Shown here: in pieces, positions 13,561-25,814 of the stretch
Position numbering within the stretch: the stretch's first letter is position 1
Layout of the letters: the number at the start of each line of letters is the position of its first letter
Assembly (NCBI GenBank): GCA_023333565.1
Contig: JAJKFH010002438.1
Location: forward strand, 124,001-188,000
Direction: 5' to 3'
DNA from: Puffinus mauretanicus
Taxonomy: Eukaryota; Chordata; Aves; Procellariiformes; Procellariidae
Length of the DNA: 64,000 bases
Position numbers and translations under genes: made by a program
Notes under the pieces: generated by a model
Seen by the model: the letters and a program-made list of their open reading frames with translations, nothing else
Database searches by the model: none
What the model was told of the DNA's origin: nothing

Positions 13561-15817
13561 GCATGATTCACTTACAAAAAGCAATTATTTGCTGAGAGGA
13601 GCAAAAGTCCAGTTTTGACCTAATCAGGTAATTAAAAATAAAGACAAAGCAACATAAGCTTAATTATTATTATTTTAACATGTTAAAAATACAGTCACAT
13701 CAAAATAGGATACACAGTTATAAAACTGTTGCAGATGACATAAGAAAATAGTGTGTATATATTTTATATATAAAAATCTACAGTATTTACTAATGCTGAT
13801 ACATATTTTGGAGCCTTGTGTTGCTTGCACAAATAAATTGTACAGCTTTGTTATGAATTACAGAACCATCATTAAACACCGAGACTATTACACTTAGCCA
13901 CAATATTATATACATACATTTCTAAGCTGCTGTAAGCAATCAGAACTAAGGTAAGCCCAAGTCATATTTATCTTCACAATTTTAGTTTAGAGTTTCAGTG
14001 TAGTGCTTTGCTACTGTTACTTCGCTGCAGTTTGCAATTTTTAAAATACAAAATTGCCCAGTTCATTAAAAATTACATCAGACACATATACACAAAAAAA
14101 GTTTTTGAAATATACTAAGTAAATGTTACTTCCATTTGTAAAAATTGTTTTACTTCTGTACCTTAAAACTTACAGAGCCAACCCGCAGCAATTATAGGCA
14201 CTAAAGCTCATTCTTTAAAGGGAAAAAAAAAAAATCCATTTCTATGTTTTCAGTTAACACATCTTACAAAACAAAAGATAACAGGACAACCTTCCAAAGC
14301 ATCCAAAACTGGTGTTGATACCAATGTTTGGTACTTAAGTATTAGAAAAATCTCTCTGTTAAGCACTCCAAGGACCTCTTCTGGCGAGATCCTTATCCGC
14401 CTCAACTCCCCTTGGTTTCAATGAGAGGTCAATGCATTCAGCACTTACTACGCGGCACCCAGCAGCTCGCAGGACTGTATCCTACACGTGCCACTTAACC
14501 TGCATTTTTTTTCACCCCCAATTCACAGTCAAGGAAAGGAAAACGCAAAGTAGAAAAGGCTGCAAACACTAATTAAAAATACTTACATTACCAGGAGTCT
14601 AAGCTTCCTATTAACAGTCAGGATAACTTTAGTGTAAACCACCACAGAGTCTCTCAGCAGCCTGATAGCACAGCAGCACATGCCCAATCACAGACACGAA
14701 CATACCGGCAATTTGGGGTAAAAAAGGGCAAAACAAAATGGAATTGACATGACAAGGGACACTGCACACTCACACAGCTCAGGGAATGTCAAGCCTCGAC
14801 CAAATCTCAGACTCCTGTGTGTACTCCACAAGAGTGTCGAGGAGCTGGTCATTCTCTGATACCCGTGAGATTTGGCCCTGCAACCAATCTGTTTAGTTTG
14901 ACAGCACAGCATGGCAAAAAGCGAAGGGTGCAGCACCATTTCTGTATCCGGCATTACTCTCACTGTGCTCCAATATTTTGCATATAGGACGACATTCTGA
15001 AGGTAGATTTGGGCGAGAAGGTAAAAATCCTCCACTTTCGATGCACCTAAAAAACTAAAGACTGCCCTGAATTTTAAGCACCATTTCTTAGCCAGATTAG
15101 AGAGACATTTTTGGCTTTCTGTTTTTGCCTGCCTGCTCCTTCTTGCTGAGGAAAATGACAAACAGTAGTCAAAGGAGAGGAAATTAACTCTCACGTAAGA
15201 TTAAATTAATAATCCCAAAGCATCTCTCCTGCCCAGAACAGATACTGGGATGCTGAGGCAGCTGTATAAAAACGACAGAAATTCCCATTCAAAATGAATG
15301 GCTTCTCAAATAAATTACAAAGAAAAATTAATAGGAAATAAAAGTACTTCACAAGCTTTGCCCAAAGTTAAATGCATTTACATTTAAACTCTTTAGCTCT
15401 TTTCCATATGTGTTTGTGTATTACAAGTGCACGCTCACATGCGCGCGCACACCCCCCCCCATACAGTGCATTAACAATGTCAGTCAAAATAAAACTTGTA
15501 AATGTGTTACAGGTTTTAGGCAGAAAGATCGTAACACAAGTTATTTACATGTAAAGAACAATAACAGTATTAACCATATTGCGTATATGATCTTATTGCT
15601 ATGTCTATGTGCATCAGATCACTTTCAATAGCTTCAATGCAAGTCTAAGAACTCAACTAGCCTTCAATGAAAGTCTGAAACATCTTTGAAATAGTGTTGT
15701 TATTTTTGAGAGTCACGCAAACTGTCCACATTTCACAGATGTGAGGTGGACTACTACTAACACAGTAACGTTTAACTGGTTTTGGTTCTTGCCATTTTAC
15801 TATGTAGAGACAGATTC

Positions 15818-17259
15818 TCAGAGAAGCACAGATTCATGCATAGACAATCCATCATTTCTATTCCGATAGTGTTGGGCTTGAGCTGATGGGCTTGAATATT
15901 GGTATTGTGGTGAACCATGCCCTTCAAAGGTTGGTGAAGTCCTGTATCTTATTGGACTATCCACAGAGACAGCAGGAAGACTATGGTCTTGAAAAGGTGT
16001 TGACTGAAAATGCTGATATTTCTGGAAATTATCCAAGTGGCCTTTGTTAACATCTTGGCTCCAGGGCTGCCTGTAGGGTTCATGTCTGTAAATATATGCA
16101 GCATCTGGCCACTTTCTATCTTCTGGTAAATAATCCACTGGAGGGATTATGAATTTGACACCTGTGGGGCACCTTGAGTTGCTGGTATAAACATCGACAG
16201 GGGCTACTTCTATCTGACCAGGGGTTGGTGAAAGAGGATTTTGGCGACTGGCAGGATAGGAATTCATTTGTAGTTTATCCGGAGAATAATCTACTGAAAT
16301 AAAAGAACCGTATGGCCTACCAGAAGGGCTGGTTCGATTCCCATGATAATGGAGAGGTACAGAACTTGTATTGCCTATGCTGGAAACATGCTTTGGAGAA
16401 TTTCCATGGTAAGTAGGTGGATTACCATAACATGGCAGCACCTGTTTTACATTCAGTCCATGAGGTGGTCCATCAGATTGTGATGAATATTTTGGAGATC
16501 TGGGTTGTGAAGTGAAGGTGTAATTATTGGGTATTTTTAACGGAGTTGGTATTTTTTCAGTTTGCTTTCTTGGACTATTAGAATATGTTACGTGCCTAGG
16601 GCTCTGTGGATGAGCTCTCTCAAGCATCTCTTCAACAAGATTCTCATTCTCATTCTCAACTTCTGGAACATTGTCATACTGAGATGCATTAGACCCTCGC
16701 TTACCTTCATCAGCATCCAAAACCCTCATCTTTTGCTTTACATTCAAAGGCTGTGTTTCTCCAGGACTTGGTGGTGGGCCCGAAACCGAATGGTTTATTG
16801 GCCTTCCTTTCACCTCTGCAGTAAGTTTCATTGTCTTTTCCATTATTTTGATATCAGATGGTTTATTCCACTTAGGTACAAATTCCCTTCTTGTATTTGA
16901 AGTAGCATTAGAATTTTGATTAGCAGCTGCATTATTATACTGTCTCGAATTGTCTTGCTCTGTTGGCTGAGGCTTTCTTCTGGTATCTACCTCGTTCTTA
17001 GGCATACTACTTTGTGTCTCTATTGGTCGAGTCCTCTGCTGTTTTAAGGAAGGTTTCTTTTCTAGTGAATTAATTCTTTTTCGGTTATTTGGTGAATTTT
17101 CTGGTTCTTCTCCTGGGGATGGTCTCCTCTCCGTCCTTCTTGTTGTTTGTGTACCAGTGCTGTTCTGTCCGTTAAGCATTGGAGTGGAGTTAAGCATAGC
17201 AGGCTGAGGTCCTGATGGAATCTGCCCCAATGGCTTCTTTGGAAATTCATCTTCTTTAC
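15818..17259 (-). CDS. USP6NL: USP6NL terminal coding exon e11, Eps8-binding tail
   Basis: Two bases complete Gly308. Then 479 residues (local 309-787) run from KEDEFPKKPLGQIP to HESVLL and a TGA stop at 15818-15820. The acceptor is cttgttttag, so the true exon opens before the Leu-Gly-Gln where an isolated open frame would be started. The tail is rich in Ser, Pro, Asn and Gln and looks disordered. Patches shared with mammals include NAAANQNSNATSNTRREFVP, ASQYDNVP, YHGNSPKH, FQDHSLPAVSVDSP and HYRNRNDGLS. PPVDY at 16130-16144 (local 680-684) fits the PxxDY consensus for Eps8-family SH3 domains. Basic and Ser-Pro-rich stretches near local 330-370 suggest phosphorylation sites, by inference only. 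The tail is more divergent than the TBC part, as known for this protein. Confidence 0.97.
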
Positions 17260-20200
17260 CTAAAACAAGAACAGTAATTACATAAATTCACCTTTATACA
17301 TAAGTTGTCTTTGATCTGTTGGTCATGCAAGCAAAAAATAGCTATGAACTCTATTATCTGGGCCTCCCTCTGGGTCACCATTCTGCTAAACACCTCAAAG
17401 GTTTTTCTGTATACTGGCATCGAACAAAGATTTTGTTTAGGCTCTCATCTCAACCAGTTACTCTAGTCTTTCTTTCTACAGCTGATACAATCTTGTCAAG
17501 CTTTTGCTCATTCATGACACTGCTGCAAAAAGTCGTTTTCCTAGATGACATTTTGGTTACAGTACCTACTCTGTATGTAACCCTCCTCGCACTGTCCCTG
17601 CCACATTAAGTAAACTACTTTCTCCACTTCAAAAATCCTTCCCAATATCCCTCTCCCAATCTATTATCTTCCATTCATTCAACTTTTAATGTTCATCTCT
17701 GGTAAGCTATACTATCAGCTTCTCAATCACATGCACAAGCTTCCTACCACACATCTTTGAACTTTCAGTTCTTTTTTTTGGGTGGAGGACCTCATTAACA
17801 TCTGCACAGTTAAGTCCTTGTTCCCTCTCAACTCCTGCCTACAAATTTCATCCTCAGTATTAAAAAGCTACAGTATAACTAAAAGAGTCTATGCAGAATC
17901 ATATTTTTTTCAGTTCAGTTTTCTATCAGTTATAGAACAACTGAAGTAGCTAACGCTGATACTGGCTACGTCATGATTTCAATTGAGCGTTCAATGGACG
18001 AGTTTTGCCGAACACAAGGACATCATTTACAGAACTAGGATATGAATGGAAAGTTCTCCCAGACTGGAGCTCAACACATCACAACAGCCAATGGTAAATA
18101 TCAGCTATGTGGGGATCCAGAACAATCCACATTGCCACTACAGAAAGAATAAAGAAGCATTTCATTGCTTGATGCTGCTCACAGAACAATTTACATGGAA
18201 TTTTCCACCGCAGTCTCTCTCCTTAGCAGTCAACACCCTTCATATTCTCAGCCAAAGTCTTTTACCATATCCACTCGCATATAACTTATTTGTGTAATAC
18301 ATTACTTTCCCATTATAAACAGAAAAGGTCACATACTTCTCATTAAATTTATTAATCTAAATTTAATTTATTTGATGTTCAGTATTTCCCCAAAAACAAA
18401 CAAACTTTTAAAGTCAGCATAACCAAACAAATCCTACTCTGTATCTATTTATTAAGCAAATGCTCTGTTGTAAGGAGAAAAAAAAGAAATGGCTACCCTT
18501 GCTTAAATGTTATGCAAAATAAATTCTATAAAATGGCTGTCAGTAAAATAATTTTGTTTAATTCCTGCTTCTTCCTAAGACAAGAACTGCAGAATCTTTC
18601 TCCATCATCAAAGATCGTACAGCTAGCACCTCACTCTTTCTAGCGATTTGTAATTAAAATTCCTTTTATGTGTCTATATGGGTTCACAGGAGCGAATAGA
18701 CACAAATGTCTCTATCCCTGACACGAGTGCTGTGATTAGAAGTGAGCTATGTTCATTTTTACAGTCAATAGTATGAGTTCAATCTTTGATGACTAGTTCA
18801 CGATAGAGGTACACAGAGGAAAGCCAGCAGCCAAGGTCAGCATTATTTATTATAACAGCATAACAAACTAGCATCACAGATCAGTTGCTATATAAACTAA
18901 ACAAAAACTTACAGTTTGTGTCAGCTAGGACATAGCAGGAGGACAGCAGAGAAGAATACAATGACGCCATGTGTCATGACAAGATAACTAAATAAAAAGT
19001 ACTTAACCAAAACAGTCTGGTTTTGCCAAACAATTAAACTAGCCTTTTCTTGATTTTCAAAGTCTTCATATGAGGCCAAAAGTCATATGGAAACCTCCCC
19101 TTTCCATTAGAAATACATAACTTTAGAAACCTCAGTTTACATATAATAAACACAGCCTACCCAGGCTTTCTGTCAAAAAACCCTCCACTCTTCTTTTCCC
19201 CTAGTTATCTTCTGCTCAATTATGATCATACAATTATTTAGATAACACAAACCTATGCTCTTACACTGAAGGTACTCACTGTCTACCTTGCTACAACTTG
19301 GCAAAGGAAGATACTCATGCAGAGCCCTCTCCCCAGTTACTTATCCCCAAAGCGGAGACTCATGTTAAATCATCTCACAGGATTATACAGCTGGCACGCT
19401 ATACTCTGTGATGGAGAACACCTACACAAACGGTTGCAAGACAGTACAGCAGGTTACCCGGGGGGGTAGCACCTCCATTAGGCTCCAATGAGCGGCTCTT
19501 GGAAATACAAGCCTCGTGGTTTGTTCTCTCCCGCTGCGGGGGCCTACTATTCACAAATAAGGCTAAAATCTGGAGCATGGATTTGTAGACTTGCACTCCC
19601 CAGCAGTGCACCATTGGAAGAACAGAGGAGGGGACAGAGGAATGAGTTGCATGGATAGCTGTAAACAGATGATTTAACAGCTCTGCAATATACTGTCTGC
19701 TGCACCAGCCTCTCCAAAATTGTTCTTTATGAACAGGAGTTCACTTTCTGAACTTGCTTCAGTTTGGCAAAAGGCATTTGTACCACTTAAATTCCCTTTG
19801 CATCCTCAAACACAGTGTCAGGCAAAGCTGAAGATCTTGTCTTCCAAATAAAAGTGAATTTTGCCCATAATAAATATTCCTGATACTGGAACTATATATT
19901 ACAGTGCTTTCAATCTTACTAATTTTGAATGTTAAAATAGCATGAATTAAGAAACAATATTCAAAGTACATACCAAAAACTTGTCATCTAAATCATATAG
20001 AACTAGTCTTTATATGTTGCTAATTCATTTATAACCTTCAGGTGATCCACAGTAATTATGGGACAGCATAAGAAAATGGCTCCTCAATCTGTAAATTATT
20101 TAATTTCTGTCCTTGTATGCAATAAATGTTTTAGAAAAAATATTTCTTTTCTTCCATGCTTGAAATTAAACTATTCAAGCTATATATATATATGAAAACC

Positions 20201-21210
20201 TCAAGACAAGTTCCTCTAGTAGTTGCAATGCTTCCTTCATTTGTACAAAGACGTTAAAAGCATGAACTAATTTCCTTTCTTCCAGCTTTTACTCTAAGAA
20301 ATGCATACAGACCAATACGAGATCCTTTGAAATATACTTGGTTGTACAATAAAGGTGGGGTTTGTGTCAGCTTTTTGTTTTTTAATTTCACACACTTAAG
20401 GTTTCTTAATTACCATTAAGCTCTAATAAAACCCAAGTGAGAATACTGCAGACATTTTTACTGAATTCTATCTAGGCTACTTTGAAGATTACTTTCTGTC
20501 ATCTTTCCTTCACATTTCAGGGTAAAAGAAAACACTACAACTAGGCATATGTGGGCTGCACTGTCTAGATGACGCATGCTATAACATGAATTACAGTTGT
20601 AAAATGAGTATCAGAGAAGTCTTGCCATATCTGTTGAGAAACTGCTAAAACTCAACATTAATTCACGTACTGAGTAACAAGCAAAGCATGCCAAGACAAT
20701 AGTTCATTTAGAAGAAAACCTCTGCATTCTAACAGCATGATACCATGTTTATAGGCTGGTAATACCGGAGCTTAGTGCTTTCAGGGAAAACAAAAATACA
20801 GAACAATGAGTATGTGTGGAAGGAGGGTCAGTGGGGAAAAGAGGAAATACAGCTTTAAATTTTAGCCACAGCACCTCCACAGAACTTAGTTTAACTTGAC
20901 CTCAGACAGAAACAGCTGACACAGCTTGCTTAACCAACCACATCTGCATGTGAAACTTTAAGAAAGGCCACATTGCTAGAGGTACTCAATTCAGCCATCA
21001 AAGCTATGAAGCACAGGCCTTGTTCTGGTTCAAAAATGCGTGAGCTCTCATCACCTTCTGCCATAAAAAGCATTGGAAGGAAAGGAGTTGTATAAGGATC
21101 TATGATGCTGCAGCAAAAAGACATCCTGCAAACCGGTCACCTTCTAAAGGAAAACCAATTTGCTGTAAACTGCAAAACAAATATTTAATTCTAATTTAAG
21201 TATACAGGTC

Positions 21211-21246
21211 ATACATACATATACATACATACACACACGCACACAG
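21211..21246 (+). repeat. CATA/CA compound microsatellite
   Basis: Interrupted ATAC units followed by CA units. Intronic. Confidence 0.85.
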
Positions 21247-24200
21247 AGCTGTCGCTTCCAGTGGAACTACCAAGTACTTTAAAAACAAATAAAAACTCCT
21301 GAAGTTCAAAAATTAAACAAGTAGAGGATAACCGAATCTATCACCATGCACATTAATACAATGAGACATTCCTCAAATGCACAAAATAGCATGCAAACTA
21401 TGTCCGTGAATGCTTTAAGCAGTCCACTATCAGCAAGAATAGCAAGAAAACCATGATGTTCCATGCTGGCAAGAAAGAAACAAAAAAGGTAATAAAAGCA
21501 AAAAGCTGAGGAAAAGAAACCACAATGCAAAAGCAAACAAAAGAAACCAAGTCACAACAAACATCTCCACCCTTAAGAGGTACACAAATAGCTTGCCAGA
21601 GAAACATGCAAAAGCACCAATTCTTCTTACAAGCCACGTATCTTTTATCTACCAATTTTCCACTCCAAACCTGCCTAAAGCCTCACATGCAGCTCTCAAC
21701 CATCATCTTTACTACTTCAACTAAACTCACTGCTCAAACTCCTCAGATCTGAGCATGCAGAAATCTTATTTGGATGTTTTCAAGGACATTCTATTGAATA
21801 TCTCTTTGTGCTGTTGATCCAAAGTCTGAGTTAATTCACTTTCTGGACATGCCTGTCTGACTAAGGAATGCAGAAGCGTTTGAGTTCTACAAGAAGTGTT
21901 TCTGGGACAAGTGCTTTTCTATACAATCTATGATGTTTACACACAAGGTTTAAAAGCATTTTAAAACTAGAAGTTAAGACAAAGCCATCCAGTTCAGCTG
22001 AGATTGTTTTGGCAGCAACCACTACAGTCATCGAATGTGCCTTTGTCTTCTGAAGCAAACAGGGCAATTAGATTTTTTTCCCAGGTTGCCAGTATTTGCA
22101 TGAGATGCAGAACTGGGTAATTCTCATCCTTCTTTCTCCCTCCTCCTTCAACAGAACTCCTAGACAGAGTTTAGTCACTGGCTTTTCCCAAAGACAAACA
22201 TAATAGCTGCTATCAGAATTTACAGAGCCAGGACTATAGGATTTTCTATTTTTCCTTTAAAAGAAAGGTAGTGATTTAGTTGGCTTGTATGCAGTATAGC
22301 ATAAAATAAGCAAACAACAAAGAAAATAGGGTGAAAAATGGGTGAGGAAGGAGATAAATGGAAGTAGAGGGAGACAATTTAAGCAAAACAAGAACAATCA
22401 GGTGCTTGTTTGCTGCTGGTAAACATATTACCTGACATGAAAAGAAGCAAAGCAAACATGAGCAGATCTGACTGTTCCCCAAAAGATAAGAGATTCAAGT
22501 CATATTAAAGAAAGTTTTAGTCTACTGACTTCTTCCTGCTCTAACAAGTCTTGGTCACCACCCAGTGGAAGTCGACCTCAACTACAAGACTTTTACAGAT
22601 AATTGCTTCAGGAGGCACTAACAGCCTCATGCATTGAATAGCAGACACGTAATTGGAGTAAAGTGCTTTAAGTGCTCTCTCCGGTGAATAACAGTCTAGT
22701 CCTTAATTTCAGCACCAGAATACATGCACTTTGACTGTTCTAACACAGTTTTCAAGGATGGTAATGGTCATAAAAACAACTCTTAAAATGACATCTTGAT
22801 ATTATGTGTTTATTTCCCATCAGTGACGTCCCATCTTACTTCTTCAGTTTACAAGTCCAAGAGAATTTCAAAGAAATTTAAGTGCCTGCACTAGAAGCTC
22901 AAGCTGCCGTCTGAAAGTCAACCTCTGCTCCTCCTCCTTTATATGCCACCATTGGCAAAGGAGTTACTAAAAAGAAATCTTGCCTGACAACTTGAAGGCA
23001 GAAGAAAATACACTGCCTTTCTGCTGCTATGTCACTTTTGTAGTACTGACGGTGAGGAAAACTTACTTTATAAACACCTGCATTTAGATAAACAATAGAA
23101 ATGTTAACAAATTTGGTCATCAATCAGAAGATACAGATAGTCAGCTGTATGTCTGTAAACTGCCTTTGCAAACAAAATTTCTAAAATTAACCACATCGTT
23201 TTACCATCCCTAATTCCACATCCTTCCAGAAAATACACTTACTTGAAAAGTCAATTTAAAATAGGAATATGAACAATGACCAACATAACTATCTGAATCA
23301 TATTTTTAAAAAGCATGCAAGTTTTAAACAGTAAAGATTTTTAAATGATGCAAAGCCATGTCTAAAACTGCTGAAAATAATATACTAATTAGATTAGTAT
23401 AACTCCATTTATTAATTTCCTTCATAATATTGTAAAGTAGTTGTATCACACAAGAAACAAGGCACAAAAATTAGTTTAGTTGATTAAAATATGAAGTGCA
23501 TTGTATGAAATAGCTACTTGTGTATTCTTCAAGCACAAGTGAAAAATCCAAAATTCCTCTGAAACAAAACACAACCAAAAGAGAGACATGATCAGAAACA
23601 GGAAAGTCAAACTGACTTATATACTTCTATTGTTTTGGCTGTCAAAAGGCGCATTAACAGCAGAGAATAGACATTATTTAATAGATTATCAAACTAGTAT
23701 ATACTTCTGCACTGTCACTGATTAATATTTAAAATAGACAGATATTTGAATAAAAGTTATTGATAATAAATTTAATAAAATATACCCTTAAAGAAAAATA
23801 GCAGATAAACATTTAAAAATTTATGGCAAATGCAAGATTCAAACTTTGCTAGTTTTCCCTGAATACAGAAAAGGCTCGGAGAACTAGAAGAACCGAGTTG
23901 GAGTTTAAAGCTGGTGTTATCATGCACAAGTATAGTTAAGATGATCACAAGGACAACGGCAGATTCCAAATTTGCCAATACTGCTTTAAAATTAAGGTTC
24001 AATTATCTCTGATTTAAGGCCTTCTCAGCTGCTGTAAGGTCTTTTAAACTTTCAGTCACAAAAAAAATCCAACTCGGGATCCCTCTGCCCTCCCTTTTCA
24101 GGACACCTCATATCAAAATGCAGGTGAGAAATTGCCTCGAGAACAGACCTGAGAGCCTTCAGCCTTGAAGGTGGGCCTGAGTGTCTTGTTTATGAAGCAC

Positions 24201-25793
24201 TAGATTAATAAACTATTTTCAGCCACATATTTTTAAGTAGAATATGAAACTTCCACTGGTAAGCACTTTCGTTTATTAAAGTCAGCCACTATTAAAAAAT
24301 ATATGTATTAAGATATAAATATTTTTTATTAAGCATTGCAGTATTTATGTAGTCCTACAGGAATAACTTATAGCAAAGCTGGAAATTCTACCCATATCTT
24401 GTGAGCATTTGAAGAATTTTGCTGCTGTTTTACATAACAGCCAAGGAAAGAATCTGCATCAAGAAATTTTGGAAATCAGTGGTGTATACCAAAAGAATTC
24501 CTTTCACTAGACATCATCCTTGAATTAACGAAGAGATTATGCACCCTGCGTCAGATCTGGCTCCTTGAAAGGATGTAAACAGGAGTCATACAGATTTAGA
24601 TGAGCCTGCTGTTCAAGAACCTGCCGTGGTGTGGACACCCTTCATAATGTTCCAGGCAATCCAGAAAATACCAATTGCCTTTTCTACTAAATTTGCTTGA
24701 GGATATGTTCTACTTAAAGGACAGTCTCTACCGTATAGCTATCACAGCCTGCTCCTCTGAGGGCTTGATAACCAAGCGCCTTGCCAATAAGAAGTGTGCT
24801 TATCCATACAGTTTACTGTCTCCATAGAATCACCAGAACAGGGATGCCTACCTTGGGTTTTGAGAACAGCACTTAAGTTGCAAGCCACCCTCTTGAAAGT
24901 TGTAGTTGCTAAGTACAGGCTATCCTATACTGGCCAGCAGTTAGACTAGAAATTACCACAAAGACAAATGAAAATCCATGGTCTGCTTTATACAAAATAG
25001 CCCTAGTATTGGCAAAAGCATTTCACAGACATCCAAAATTAGCATGATCCCCTTAAAAGCCATGTTCTGGCTGAGCATTTTAAGGGTTTTATCAGTGAGA
25101 AAGTGTTAAACAAAGTCCCTCCCTCCCTCCCTGCTCTGAAGGGAACAAGGAGCTCCTTAGTTCAGTGGCAGAAGCCATGGAGGAAGCAAGCCAGAGAAAG
25201 CTACATCAGACACAAGCAGACATCCACTTTAAAGTAAAGCAAAAGTTATTACCTCTTTTAATATCCTACTGCAGCCTACCCTACTAGGGCAGGAAAATCT
25301 ATACAGCCTAACAAAGGATGCCAGATGGAAAATTCCAGAGCTTAATTAGCTCACTGCTATTTCTGGATGACTGATACTGATGCAACTGTAAGATGGAGAT
25401 TTTTTTCTTTTTCCTAACATGCATTTTTACTTTAGTTCTTAAAGATGTAATTGTTCAATGCAAAAAAAAAAAAGTACAAGATAGGAAGCAGTGCTTTGAT
25501 TTCAGCTGAGAAAACTAAAATAAACACTATATTCTCAGGCTACAGTGGATACTTAAATGAACAGTCGGGTATTTTTTGTGTGTATTACTGCATGACATAT
25601 AATGGTTTCATAAGTTTTACATGAAATTAGAAGAAAAAGAGTAAAAAGAGACTGAAGGTAGTAAAAATAGTAGAGTCAGACAGACACGTGAGCAAAGCTG
25701 AATGTCTAGAGAATGCTGAGAACCTGCAGAAAAATATTATTGCCTGAAGACAGTGATTAGTAAAACCAAAATGAATATCAAAGTGGGAAAAGG

Positions 25794-25814
25794 AAAAAAA
25801 AAAAAAAAAAAAAA
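25794..25814 (+). repeat. poly(A) run, 21 bases
   Basis: Intronic A21 at the end of a purine-rich stretch of about 200 bases. No retrocopy recognised. Confidence 0.85.

Larger units (their letters stand above)
13060..15817 (-). other. USP6NL: probable 3' UTR of USP6NL
   Basis: A+T-rich sequence directly after the stop codon with no recognised transposon or coding exon. It holds many A/T-only stretches (especially 13400-14300), an (AT)8 run at 13545-13560, and an alternating purine-pyrimidine patch followed by nine C at 15452-15460. The end is taken from the first canonical AATAAA found on the minus strand, at 13081-13086. A longer form using hexamers at 11876-11881 or 11971-11976 is possible. 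The extent is inferred; transcript ends would settle it. Confidence 0.5.

Noticed and set aside
14688..15194. 168-codon minus-strand frame next to USP6NL
   Set aside because: Lies within the probable 3' UTR, about 600 bp after a well-supported stop codon, with no homology seen.
16562..16900. 112-codon plus-strand frame
   Set aside because: Antisense shadow of the USP6NL terminal exon.
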